Source: Parabacteroides sp. PM6-13 (lineage in GTDB: Bacteria; Bacteroidota; Bacteroidia; Bacteroidales; Tannerellaceae). Taken from it: a stretch of 64,000 nt of DNA. The DNA lies in the NCBI RefSeq assembly GCF_029892605.1, contig NZ_JARXWF010000002.1, positions 186,001 to 250,000 of the forward strand. The letters are read 5' to 3'. The position numbers and the translations under genes were made by a program. Positions 18,723-28,700 of the stretch are shown piece by piece; positions within the stretch are counted from its first letter, which is position 1; each line of letters begins with the position of its first letter. Below the pieces are notes generated by a model. It worked only from the letters and a program-made list of their open reading frames with translations, was not told where the DNA came from and did no database searches.

Positions 18723-20351
18723 TTAAATCCCCTGCATATATTCGGTCAGGCTTTCGTCTGTTTCGAGGTTCAGATGCTTACGCAGGCGGTATCGAGCCAT
18801 ATTGACGGTTTTGGGCGTGGAATCGATAATCGAAGCAATCTCTTTGGTCGAGAGACCAATACGCAAGAGGGAGGCCAATTGTATCTCGTTTTTCGAGAGG
18901 TCCGGATGTAATTGGGAGAGCTTTTGAATAAACTCCGCGTTCACCTTGTCGATCAAGACCTCCGTCTCGGTGTTCCTTGCCTGGAACTGGGCGATATAGG
19001 CGTTGATGCTGCGGAGATGGCGTTCGGCATCCTGTCCCGTGAGCCGGTAGCTGTCCTTTATCATCGATTGAATATTGGCTAATATATCGTTACGGCTGCG
19101 GACAAAAAAGGAAAAGTTTATCAATTCGTTTTTGTTATGACTTAGTGCTTGCTGAGCCACCCGCGTTTCATTTTCCGCCTGTTGCAATTTCAACGAGATC
19201 AGCTCCTTCTCCTGAGATTCATATTTTTGCGCTTGTTCGAGATATTCGATCTTTTTCTTGTGGCGGTAGCGATAGAACAGGTAGGAGAGTGCAAAAAACA
19301 AGACCACCGCGATAAGTATGGAAATAAATATCGAATGACGCAGGTTGTGAATCTCGAAAGCTTGCTCCTGCATAATCATTTGCTGCTCCTTATTTCGGAG
19401 TCGCTTCTGAATGACATTCAACTCCACCTGCCGCATCTCGTTCATCGTGAGAAGCTCCTGTTCTGTTTTATACAGCAGATTCAGATATTCATACGCCCGG
19501 GCAAAATCCTTTTTGCCGGCATACACCCAGGAGGCATAACGATGATTATCACAAATAAGCTCCTTGGCATTGATCTGGCGGGCATACTGCATGGCGGTAT
19601 CCAGGGCGGCAAGCGCCTTGTCGTACTCGCGCGCATAATAATACTGTGTTCCCAGGTTGTTATAATTCTCACCCAGCGACCACACCTTGCCCAACGAGCT
19701 GTTGATCGCAATCGCCTCATGAAGCATACCGATTTTCTCCGGCGTATTTCCTTCATACAGACAGAGGTTGTTGAGGTTGGAAGCGATGGAATTGACCTCA
19801 CCAAGCTTGCGGTTGATAGCCAGGGCCGCCTTGAAATTCTCTTCGGCTTTCTCATTGTCTGGAACCTGGATATAGACCAAGCCTTTAGAGTTGTAGCAAC
19901 GCGCCAGATCCAGGGAATCGTTCAGCGACCGGTAGATATCCGACGCCTTATCCACATAGTTAGAAGCCTGATCGAGATCCTTTAGTTTGAGATAGGCACC
20001 CGAGAGACGGAGATAGATATAGGCTTGCAATTTGGCACTGTCGGCGGGACAGGCCTCGAGAGCATTGGTCAACGACTCGAACCCCATATCGAAGTCACCT
20101 TGATTCATATAGGCCTCACCCAGCGTAGCCTGCGCCATGGCAATATGCCGCTGATCGTTTATCTTTTGTGCCTCAACGATAGCTGAATTGGAATAATAGA
20201 TAGCTCTTGAAGGATCAGCCTTCAGCATCTCCTCCGCTTTTGTGATCAACTGTTCAATATGCTGCTCCGCATCCCCGTTTTGCCCGGACAGAGCGAAAGG
20301 GATACAACAAAAGAATAAGATCAAGGCGCATTTCAGACTCAAACTATTCAT
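18723..20351 (-). CDS. Membrane-anchored TPR protein with C-terminal LuxR-type HTH
   Basis: A 542-aa protein. An extension reaches 20450, but the ATG at 20351 begins a signal-like sequence (MNSLSLKCALILFFCCIPFA, then LSGQN). Residues about 30-320 are tetratricopeptide repeats (IAMAQATLGEAYMNQGDFDM, AIAINSSLGKVWSLGENYNN). One membrane helix (about 340-361, ISILIAVVLFFALSYLFY) is followed by a basic stop (RYRHKKK), a coiled coil, and a LuxR-like HTH near the C-terminus (LASLLRIGLSTKEIASII, then TPKTVNMARYRLRKHL). The topology puts the TPR domain in the periplasm and the DNA-binding domain in the cytoplasm, suggesting a one-component sensor-regulator. It stands between two Sus-type loci and may control one; target unknown. 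Confidence 0.8.
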   Translation of the reverse strand: MNSLSLKCALILFFCCIPFALSGQNGDAEQHIEQLITKAEEMLKADPSRAIYYSNSAIVEAQKINDQRHIAMAQATLGEAYMNQGDFDMGFESLTNALEACPADSAKLQAYIYLRLSGAYLKLKDLDQASNYVDKASDIYRSLNDSLDLARCYNSKGLVYIQVPDNEKAEENFKAALAINRKLGEVNSIASNLNNLCLYEGNTPEKIGMLHEAIAINSSLGKVWSLGENYNNLGTQYYYAREYDKALAALDTAMQYARQINAKELICDNHRYASWVYAGKKDFARAYEYLNLLYKTEQELLTMNEMRQVELNVIQKRLRNKEQQMIMQEQAFEIHNLRHSIFISILIAVVLFFALSYLFYRYRHKKKIEYLEQAQKYESQEKELISLKLQQAENETRVAQQALSHNKNELINFSFFVRSRNDILANIQSMIKDSYRLTGQDAERHLRSINAYIAQFQARNTETEVLIDKVNAEFIQKLSQLHPDLSKNEIQLASLLRIGLSTKEIASIIDSTPKTVNMARYRLRKHLNLETDESLTEYMQGI

Positions 20352-20437
20352 AATAGTATGGGTTAACAGGGCTAAGATAGGTATTCTTTCTATTTTTCCC
20401 CCTTTTTTCTTTTGAAAAACAAGACAACGATTTTTTA

Positions 20438-20484
20438 TTCTCACCCGCATGAGAATTTTTTCTCACGCGGGTGAGAATTTTTTT
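20438..20484. repeat. 47-bp repeat element, copy 2 (inverted relative to copy 1)
   Basis: The 18-mers TTCTCACCCGCATGAGAA (20438-20455) and TTCTCACGCGGGTGAGAA (20460-20477), separated by four T and followed by seven T, are together the exact reverse complement of 4983-5029. The element lies between the S9 peptidase stop and the leader of the TPR-LuxR gene. An isolated extra half-site, GTGAGAA, follows at 20502-20508. In this orientation the T-run follows the stem on the plus strand, although the flanking genes are on the minus strand. Confidence 0.8.
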
Positions 20485-20527
20485 ACACTGTTTTTTAAGT
20501 CGTGAGAAAAAATAAAAAATGCTTTTT

Positions 20528-23026
20528 TTACAGATCCTTTTCCGGATAAAGTGCTTCCCACCATTCGGGTCTGTCTTTCAGCCATTTGTTGAACCAGGCA
20601 TACATGGTCTGGCTCCAACGTATGCGGTTGGCATGATTGGTGATGCCATGATTTTCGCCATCTACTACAACCAATGCGGTCTCTTTGCCAAGCATTTTGA
20701 GTGCCATAAACATCTCGTAGCTTTGGCCGGTAGGCACGTTCGTGTCGGCTGTTCCGTGAAGCAGTAACAGGGGGGTATTGATCTTATCGGCTCTGTAAAG
20801 TGGACTTTGACCGGCATACAGTTCTTCAGCGTTCCAAGGATAGTTGCCGGCACTGGCAATGGCGCTGTAGCTATGTCCCGAAAGCCCTTCGCCCCAATAG
20901 GCCGATATATTACTGATGCCGGCATGCGACACGGCTGCCGCAAAAATATCGGTGACTGTTTGTAAATACATGGTCATAAATCCACCATAGGAGGCACCGA
21001 CGCAACCGAGTTTCGTCTTGTCGACAAACGGATGCTCTTCGCAGAATTTCAATACTCCTTCAATGATTTCATCCGCATTTTTCTTTCCCCAGTCGTTTAC
21101 ATGTCGCGCAGAAAGCTCCTGCCCATACCCGGTAGAGCCACGGGGCTGTACTACATAGACAACGAAGCCCATTCCGGCAAATACATGGGGCGCATAATGC
21201 CCCTCCAGACGTCGGGTGGTGGGGTTTGTTCCTCCGTAATAATAGGTGATCATCGGATACTTTTTCGTGGCATCAAAATCGACAGGCAGATAATAACGTC
21301 CCGGAATGCTATCGCCCCGGCTACTGATAAAGCTCCAATCGCCGGCTTCTCCGAGCCGCACATTCTCCAGTACTTCGGCCGATACATCATGCAATAGCCT
21401 TTCTTGTCGTTTTTTTAGGTCGAGACTGTATAAACGCTGTGTGTTCGACAGCCCGACCCCATAGTAGATCAGATCCGGGCTGTTTGAACTAAAGGATATC
21501 TCAGAGACCATCTCTTCGGTGGTCTTGATGGGGGTGATCCGTTTTTTCTCCGGATGGATGGTATAGAGTAACACCTTGTCGCCCTCTTCGGCTGTCACAT
21601 ACAATAGGTTGTCGTAACGATTCCATGCCACCGATTTCACCGAAGGATCAAACTCTTTAGTCAGCGCCTCCGCCAGGCCAGTCGCTATATCATAGAGGTA
21701 GAGCTGTTTGTCGTAGCTATTGATAATCTGTCCATCTGGCAGGTCGCGCCCCAATCCGTCGAAAGCATCCGCCGAGGCCAATACGCTCAATTTCTTACCA
21801 TCAGGCGAAAAGGCCATTCGGCTCACATGCCTGTCGTTGTATAACAGGGTATCGGCCTTCATCTTCTGAAGATCAAACAAGCAGAAGGTGGAGCGAATAA
21901 AAGGGGTTTCGGTGTAGTCCGAGTTCCAACTGCTGAACAATAGGTAGCGACCATCGGGCGATATATCCTGTAGGCCGGTGGATGTGCGGCCAAAGGTAAG
22001 CCGTTCGCTCACGCCGGTTTGAAGGTCGTATTTGTATAAAAAGGAGCGATTGCGCCATCCGCGGCTACGATCATCCGGATGCAATACCTGTTTGACAGCG
22101 TTTTTTTCAGCCGATCCATTATCTGTTTTTGAGTAGATAATAAAATCTTCAGTCGGAGAAAGGGTAAAGCTTTTCGTGGGCAATCCGGAGGCAACGATCT
22201 TCTCCTGCAGCGTGGCGGGGTTGACCGTGATCAAGTCGATGCCTTTGGCACCCTCTTCCACATAATACAACAGGTTGCTGGCGGGCATCCATTTCAAGCT
22301 GGTGTTTTTCGTTCGTACCTGTTTGTAGCTCTTCGCTTCGATCAGTTCGGCATATTCTTCTCTTTTTCCATCGGGAAATACATGGTAGTATCTCACAAAA
22401 TAGTATTTCCCATCGGGGGAGATGCGTGCCGATTGTATGCGTCTGCCGTTGACCACCTCGTAAATGGAATATCTTTTCGAAGGGTTTGTTGTTGCCTGAG
22501 GCGATAATCCTACACTATCTTGTATGGTGGTGCGGATAGTATACGCTTTGCACGGCTCCGCGATATACTTAATAACCAGCTCATGTCGTATGGGCTCTAG
22601 CGTAAGTTTGGCAGAGCCTTTCTGCAGGGCTTGTATCTTTCCGTTCAGATAAAGTTCAGCTATATCCGGCAGTCCTTCGAATTGCAGCTCCGGTGTACAA
22701 TAGACAGGAGCATCCATATAGAAGGTCAGTAGGCCGATCCGATGAGATTCATCCGAAGAGCTGATAGTGATTCGACCCTCGTTGTCCGTTTTTACGATCT
22801 CTCCCTTGCCTGCGTATACCGCAACCGGCAAGGATTGGCTTATCAAAGATTTGAAATCGAACGGTTTCTTGTTCAGATCAACCGGATCATTCATGAGTGG
22901 AGTTCTAATACCGAACGATCCGTAATGGATATATTCATCCACAACAATAGACTGGGCGACCCCATTCTGCCATAAAAAGATAAAAAAAAGAATGATTATA
23001 AAAGTACGCATATCCTTTGCTTTCAT
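20528..23026 (-). CDS. S9 family peptidase (prolyl oligopeptidase/DPP IV-like), exported
   Basis: A serine peptidase with an N-terminal seven- or eight-bladed beta-propeller (repeats such as RISPDGKYYFVRYY and DISPDGRYLLFSSW) and a C-terminal alpha/beta-hydrolase domain. The catalytic triad is visible: Ser in GASYGGF (about residue 679), Asp in HGTADTNVP, His in DGENHGITNH. The start is either ATG 23026 or 23011; both precede a signal peptide (TFIIILFFIFLWQNGVAQ). It is 77 nt downstream of the 23104-23952 lipoprotein and ends the second Sus-type operon, so it probably trims imported peptides in the periplasm. Dipeptidyl- versus oligopeptidase activity cannot be decided. Confidence 0.87.
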   Translation of the reverse strand: MKAKDMRTFIIILFFIFLWQNGVAQSIVVDEYIHYGSFGIRTPLMNDPVDLNKKPFDFKSLISQSLPVAVYAGKGEIVKTDNEGRITISSSDESHRIGLLTFYMDAPVYCTPELQFEGLPDIAELYLNGKIQALQKGSAKLTLEPIRHELVIKYIAEPCKAYTIRTTIQDSVGLSPQATTNPSKRYSIYEVVNGRRIQSARISPDGKYYFVRYYHVFPDGKREEYAELIEAKSYKQVRTKNTSLKWMPASNLLYYVEEGAKGIDLITVNPATLQEKIVASGLPTKSFTLSPTEDFIIYSKTDNGSAEKNAVKQVLHPDDRSRGWRNRSFLYKYDLQTGVSERLTFGRTSTGLQDISPDGRYLLFSSWNSDYTETPFIRSTFCLFDLQKMKADTLLYNDRHVSRMAFSPDGKKLSVLASADAFDGLGRDLPDGQIINSYDKQLYLYDIATGLAEALTKEFDPSVKSVAWNRYDNLLYVTAEEGDKVLLYTIHPEKKRITPIKTTEEMVSEISFSSNSPDLIYYGVGLSNTQRLYSLDLKKRQERLLHDVSAEVLENVRLGEAGDWSFISSRGDSIPGRYYLPVDFDATKKYPMITYYYGGTNPTTRRLEGHYAPHVFAGMGFVVYVVQPRGSTGYGQELSARHVNDWGKKNADEIIEGVLKFCEEHPFVDKTKLGCVGASYGGFMTMYLQTVTDIFAAAVSHAGISNISAYWGEGLSGHSYSAIASAGNYPWNAEELYAGQSPLYRADKINTPLLLLHGTADTNVPTGQSYEMFMALKMLGKETALVVVDGENHGITNHANRIRWSQTMYAWFNKWLKDRPEWWEALYPEKDL

Positions 23027-23044
23027 GGTGTTTACATTTTTAAA

Positions 23045-23080
23045 ATGCCAGATGACATCCATAAAGGAGACATCTGGCAT
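23045..23080 (-). promoter_or_regulatory. Intercistronic hairpin upstream of the S9 peptidase gene
   Basis: ATGCCAGATG (23045-23054) and CATCTGGCAT (23071-23080) form a perfect 10-bp stem with a 16-nt loop, 23 nt after the lipoprotein gene. It occupies the same place, between the binding-protein genes and the enzyme gene, as the hairpin at 12001-12033 in the first Sus locus. No T-tract. Confidence 0.55.
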
Positions 23081-23103
23081 TAGAGATAGTTATAGCGTTT
23101 AGT

Positions 23104-23952
23104 TTATTGCCACGTGAAATTATTCCTGTTCCAACCGGCGGTGCCGTTATTGTATGTGTTATTATGGTAGACAGAGCCTTTCTTGTTGGTGAAATCAACA
23201 AATGAATGGGTGCCGCTCACACTCACATACACATAGAAATTGGTTATTGTCAAGCCCTCACTACCTGCTTTGGGCACCGGATAGGCTGCCGTATTACCCG
23301 CAGAGAAATACCAGTTGTTCGCATTGGGCTTATGACCTCCTTCCGGTACGATATTCATATTCTCATCGATAGAGAAGACAAAATCAAATCCCGATTTGAG
23401 GTAGTTTACAATTTTGTATCGGTTTAGTCCATCCTGTTTCAGTATGTCTACCTTCTCCGGTTCGAAAAGAGAGGCAAAGCCAAACGTTGCCTGAGAAATA
23501 GCTACTTCCCATTTTTCGATATGTATCGTACAGTCATATTGCGAATGTCCATCTACAATGCTGTACTGGTCTACATATTCTTTCCCTTCGATACCCAGGA
23601 TGAATGAATAGGAGGCGGTCTCTGCCGACGGGAAGGTGACGGTTATTGTACTCTCCGCCTGTCCGGCCTGGAACACAACCGATTCAGGCACTACAAACAC
23701 CTCGTCTTTCTTGATTACCTTCACCGGAACAGTTGCCGCCTGATCGCTTTTCAAGCGGCTTACCAGGATATCTATCTTATATTCGTCCTGGTTCGACAGA
23801 ACAATCACATTTCGGTTATTCGTAGGAAAGAACACGGCCATTGTGTTGGGATCATTTTGCTCTCCGGGTGAGTAGTTGTCATCATTGGAGCATGCACAGA
23901 ATAGCGTCGTTGCAACGACAGCCAGAAGCGATAAATATATGAATCTTCTCAT
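23104..23952 (-). CDS. Surface lipoprotein of the second Sus-type locus
   Basis: A 282-aa lipoprotein: from the ATG at 23952 the signal is MRRFIYLSLLAVVATTLFCA with Cys about residue 19-21. An ATG at 23988 would overlap susD and lacks a signal at its start, so it is not preferred. The N-terminal half is a beta-sandwich of the DUF1735/Calx-beta-like kind (VPVKVIKKDEVFVVPESVVF, ESTITVTFPSAETASYSFIL); the C-terminal half is rich in aromatic residues and ends NRNNFTWQ. It lies between susD and the peptidase, where such loci commonly carry an accessory surface binding protein. Ligand unknown; a role in peptide or glycopeptide capture is inference. Confidence 0.7.
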   Translation of the reverse strand: MRRFIYLSLLAVVATTLFCACSNDDNYSPGEQNDPNTMAVFFPTNNRNVIVLSNQDEYKIDILVSRLKSDQAATVPVKVIKKDEVFVVPESVVFQAGQAESTITVTFPSAETASYSFILGIEGKEYVDQYSIVDGHSQYDCTIHIEKWEVAISQATFGFASLFEPEKVDILKQDGLNRYKIVNYLKSGFDFVFSIDENMNIVPEGGHKPNANNWYFSAGNTAAYPVPKAGSEGLTITNFYVYVSVSGTHSFVDFTNKKGSVYHNNTYNNGTAGWNRNNFTWQ

Positions 23953-23975
23953 GGTTTTATTCTTTATTCTAATTC

Positions 23976-25712
23976 TTATTGTTGCCACTCATCAATTGCT
24001 TTCGACGCATCGGGATTGGGTTTTATTCCCAGGTTACGCGTGAATTCGTAATCGGTGATATAATAATTCATCCAGGGGGCTACATAGCCGGGTATGGAGT
24101 TGAATCGCTGCCCTACAATGTAGTTTGTGCCGGAATAGCCACGTAATACCTGCATCTTCAGGCGCTTGTAATCGAAGAATACGATTCCTTCTCCCCATAG
24201 TTCGATGCGTTTTTGCAAAACCACATGTGAGATGAAATTATCCATATCAAGGGCATCACAGGAATAACTCTTGTCGGTATAGCGATAGGTGTTGACAAAA
24301 TCTTCCAGTTTGGAGATACCAACGGCCAATCCTTGGGTATGAGCCAGGGCTTCCGCTTCGATAAGAAGCATCTCTTCCATACGCATCAGCGGGATATCAA
24401 CAGCGGCTCCCACCTTATGATTGGTCATGTTTCCTTCACCGGGTCTGAACTTGAATTCGGTATATGCCACAGACTTCGCCCAGTCTGCCGCACTCAAAAG
24501 CGTTTTATACTTTTCCGGAGTGGGGTTTTTGCCGGCATCACTGGGGTCAACCCAGGTCTGTTTCCGCCAGTCGCTATCCGGTATCTGATCGTATAGGTTT
24601 TTACCGATCATCCGGAAGGTAGTATAACGTTGGTTGATTGTCCCAAAGGTGGTCTCGGGAGACATATTGGCTATCCAATTCACATACGTGGCCGATCCCA
24701 GGGCATCCGAATTAATCATAATAGAAAACATCCATGAATTCTGTGAATTCACATTGTTGAAACCTTTGGTCGTATCATACCATTGCTCTTGAGTCAACGG
24801 GGTGCAGCCACTCTTGTCAATCGCTTTGCGGGCGTATTCTGCCGATTTCTGGTAACATTCTAAGGCGGAGGTAACGCCCAATTTATCCAAATGAGCCAAC
24901 TCTTCGTCATTTTCGTGTGACAGGAAAGTATTCAGATCGGCGGGCGATTTCTCAAACCGTGTACCCATTTCCAACCAGAAACGCGCTTTCATACCAAAGA
25001 CAACGCTTTCATCCGGGTAGTTTTTGGCCGGTCGTACGTAACCTTCCAAAAGTGTTTCCGCATCATTCAGGTCGTTTAGAATAAACCGGTACATGTGATA
25101 GAATGGAGCCCGCGGATTATTACGCGCTTCATTCTCGGTGATTGTCTCCGTGACAATCGGAACGGTAAGACCTGCCACCTCATTTTCTAAAGCCTGATTA
25201 TCCAATGCCGGCACGCCGGTGGGGAAATATTCGTACGATCTGGCCATATCAAAATAGGCCAGGGAACGGAAAACATAGGCTACGCCCAGATAGTTTTTCA
25301 TAGCGGGGCTGGCATTCTCCACATTGGCCGCGCTGATTACATTGTGCACATTATTTATCAAGTAATAATAATACATCCATATCGTTTGCATTTGAGCTGA
25401 ATTCCCCAATCCGCCGGTTGATCCAAACGGATTATTGAAGTAGTCGTATGAGATTCTACTTATAGGAAAATCATGAGTCGCCACATCGCGAAATATCAGC
25501 ATCATGGGATAACCAAGCCCGGAGAGTTGACTATTGTAATAATAGGCATCCATATAAGCGATGGCGCCATCGAGCAACGCCTCCACGGCTGTTTCCGATT
25601 CTGAAATCTGCTCTATCGTGAGTACCGTCGTGGGATACACCTCTTCTATGCAGCTGGTATTGACTGTCAATAGCAGCAACTGTGTAAAAATGATAAATAT
25701 ATACTTTTTCAT
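23976..25712 (-). CDS. SusD/RagB-family lipoprotein, second locus
   Basis: A 578-aa member of the SusD/RagB family. The signal ends at a lipobox-like VNTSC (Cys about residue 20). Family features: the N-terminal LTIEQISESETAVEALLDGA segment, helices with VAYVFRSLAYFDMARSYEYF, and the C-terminal MRMEEMLLIEAEALAHTQGL followed by KRIELWGEGIVFFDYKRLK. It is directly downstream (18 nt) of the STN-containing SusC gene and should form the extracellular lid of that transporter. The linked S9 peptidase suggests a peptide-containing ligand. Confidence 0.9.
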   Translation of the reverse strand: MKKYIFIIFTQLLLLTVNTSCIEEVYPTTVLTIEQISESETAVEALLDGAIAYMDAYYYNSQLSGLGYPMMLIFRDVATHDFPISRISYDYFNNPFGSTGGLGNSAQMQTIWMYYYYLINNVHNVISAANVENASPAMKNYLGVAYVFRSLAYFDMARSYEYFPTGVPALDNQALENEVAGLTVPIVTETITENEARNNPRAPFYHMYRFILNDLNDAETLLEGYVRPAKNYPDESVVFGMKARFWLEMGTRFEKSPADLNTFLSHENDEELAHLDKLGVTSALECYQKSAEYARKAIDKSGCTPLTQEQWYDTTKGFNNVNSQNSWMFSIMINSDALGSATYVNWIANMSPETTFGTINQRYTTFRMIGKNLYDQIPDSDWRKQTWVDPSDAGKNPTPEKYKTLLSAADWAKSVAYTEFKFRPGEGNMTNHKVGAAVDIPLMRMEEMLLIEAEALAHTQGLAVGISKLEDFVNTYRYTDKSYSCDALDMDNFISHVVLQKRIELWGEGIVFFDYKRLKMQVLRGYSGTNYIVGQRFNSIPGYVAPWMNYYITDYEFTRNLGIKPNPDASKAIDEWQQ

Positions 25713-25730
25713 GATGTAGGATTTTAAGAA

Positions 25731-28700
25731 TTAAAACTGGAGGTTGATACCTGTTGAGATTGTTCGTCTTTGCGAATAGCCGGTGGAAGAGGTGCTTCCT
25801 GTGAAGCTCGAACGAGGATCGAACCCTTTACGTTTACTCACGAAGAAGAGGTTGTCTGCTGTCACATAGACACGGAGCGATTTAAGGTGAGCTTTGCGCA
25901 ACCATGTTCTGGGCACGGTATACCCCAAGGTTACATTCTGCAGGTTCAGCCAGCTGGCATCCGTAAGGTATAGATCCGATCGCGCATTGATATTGGTGTC
26001 GGCAATCTGCCATCGTGGGATGGTGGCAGAAGGATTCTCCGGTGTCCAGGCCTTCAATATGTCTTTGTGAATATTGTAACCACCTCCGGAAAGTCCCGGC
26101 ACACCCATCGCGCCGGCATACCCGCCATCATAGTATTGCCCGCCAATCTGATAAGAGAAGTTGGCACTCAGGTCGAAGCCATAGGCCGACAGCGTGGTGC
26201 CAAAGCCCCCGTATAGGTCGGGAATAGCATTGTCAGCCAAATAGTAGGTCGCCGCTGCGTAGGCGGCGGTTGTCGTGCGTTCGCCTGTTTCTTCGTCTGT
26301 CTGATACCATGTCGGCAAACCCTCTTCGTTGATACCTGCAAACTTCTTGATTCTCCAGGTGTACATCGACAGGCCTTCGCCCAGATAGTAGTTACCGCTG
26401 GTATATCCTTTGTATCCGTCTACCATTTCCGTGGCACGGATATCAGATAGCATCGTCACTTCGTTTTTGTAATGTGTGGTATTGAAATTAATCTCCCAGC
26501 TGAAGTTGCGCTGTTTGATGATTTTACCGCGAAGATCTAATTCAACACCTTGGTTGATCATATCCCCTACATTGGAGTAATAACTGCTGTAGCCCAAAGA
26601 GAGCGGGGTAGGAAGCGAGAAGAGCATATCGGTGGTTTTCCGACGGAACACATCCACATTTCCTGATAGCCTATCTTTGAAGAGGGAGAATTCAACGCCG
26701 ACATTCAAATTGGCATTCGTCTCCCAGGTGATATCTTTGTTCCCTTTGGAGGAAAAAGCAAAGCCCAGGTTTCCATTGGAGTCTTTGGGAGTATAGGTAT
26801 CTGTGTATCGGAAGTTACCGATATTGTCATTTCCTTGCGAGCCATAGGAAAGTTTCACCTTCAGCATATCTACCCAAGAGGTCGTAAACCAGTCTTCTTC
26901 CGATAGAATCCAAGCACCTCCGACCGACCAGAAGTTACCCCACCAGTTGTCTGAATGGAAGCGCGACGAAGCATCACGGCGGTAAGAAATAGACCCGAAG
27001 TATTTCATTTTATAATCATATTGTAGCTGGGTGAAATAACCCTCCGTATTGTAATCGGTTGATGAGGAGTTCTGATCATCTTTGGTGATGGCACTGCCCA
27101 GTTCGTATATGCCATCATAATAGGCCATCTGCGTACGTGATCCTGATAGCATACTATAGTTATATACGTAGTTTTCATGTCCCAACAAGGCAGAGATCGT
27201 ATGATCCCCCAATGACTTAGAGTAATTGAGGAGTTGTTGCAGGTTGTAGGTGAAGGTACGGTAATGCGATATGGTTGATTTGCCATCCAGGTTCGCACTA
27301 AAGCCATAATAGGGATTTGATGTGGATACCGAACGGTATTCATTGTTCGATATACCGGCATTAAAGGTGAACTTAAAATCTTTCAGGAATCTTACTTCCG
27401 CAAAACCTTGGGCATTGGTGGTGTTTCCATTCGACATACTCCGATTGAGCAGGTTGGTTTGCAGTGGATTGGTATTGGGTAACACCGCCCGGCTCAATCC
27501 GGCATTATTGCCTTTTCCGTAATCGTAAATCTTACCATTCTTGTCGGTCATGATATTGCCGTTGCCATCTCTTACGTAGAGAGGATAGATAGGTGCCACA
27601 CTAACCGCATGGTCGAAAACGGAAGTGCCATCACCTGATGCGACCCCGTTGCTTTTGTAATGTGAATAGCTGATATTTCCCCCGAAGCGCAACCAGGATT
27701 TCGCCTGATGAGAGGCGCGCAGGCGGGCGGTATAACGCGTATAGTCAGAAGCATACACAATGCCTTCGTCGTTGAGGTACCCAAACGATCCGTAAAACTG
27801 CGTTTTGGCATTTCCTCCATTCACATTTACATTATATTCCTGCCGTAAGCTGGTGCGAAAGGCTTCATCCACCCAGTCATCGGGCGTCAACAGATACTCT
27901 TGACCATCATACGTAACCTTATTGCCTAAGGTAGCATTGGGATTCAGTTTTCCATTCTGCCCGATTAGATACTGCCCAACCGGCACATTATACACCATAT
28001 ATCCTAAGCCACCCGCTCCGATGGGGGAACCGAGTGTTTCATTCGCTCTTTTGTAAGCTTCGGCTATGCTGTTTCCTCCGACATTGCGGTAGTAATTGTA
28101 TAAACCCCGATAATGTGTCTCATAGTATTCACCGGGATCAGTAATATACTCATATAGGTTGTTCACTCTTTCGTTGATACCCAATTTAGCATCAAAGGTG
28201 ACTACTGTTTCGTTGATCGATGCCTTTTTGGTGGTAATCATAATCACCCCGTTGGCGCCGCGTGCTCCGTAGAGCGCATTCGAAGCGGCGTCTTTTTGCA
28301 CCGTGATCGATTCGATGTCTGAAGGGTTGATGTTATTGATCCCTCCTTCGTAAGGCATACCGTCCAGAATATACAATGGGGTGTTTTCCGCGTTGATCGA
28401 ACTAAAACCACGCACACGAATACTGGGCGTAGCATTGGGGGCTCCGGAAGCAGAGGTCAGCTGTACCCCGGCGATCTGTCCGTTGAGCGCATCCATGGCA
28501 TTGGATGTTTGTCTTTTAGAAATCATATCCGATCGTATCACCCCGGCCGAACCGGTAAAGGCGGCTTTCTTTTGTTCCCCGAAGGCAACGACCACCACCT
28601 CGTCGAGCAGTTTGGAATCGGTGCGCAACACCACATGCATGGTCGGTTTAATATTCACCGTCAGCTCTTCCATTCCGATATAGGAGAAGGTCAAGGTTTT

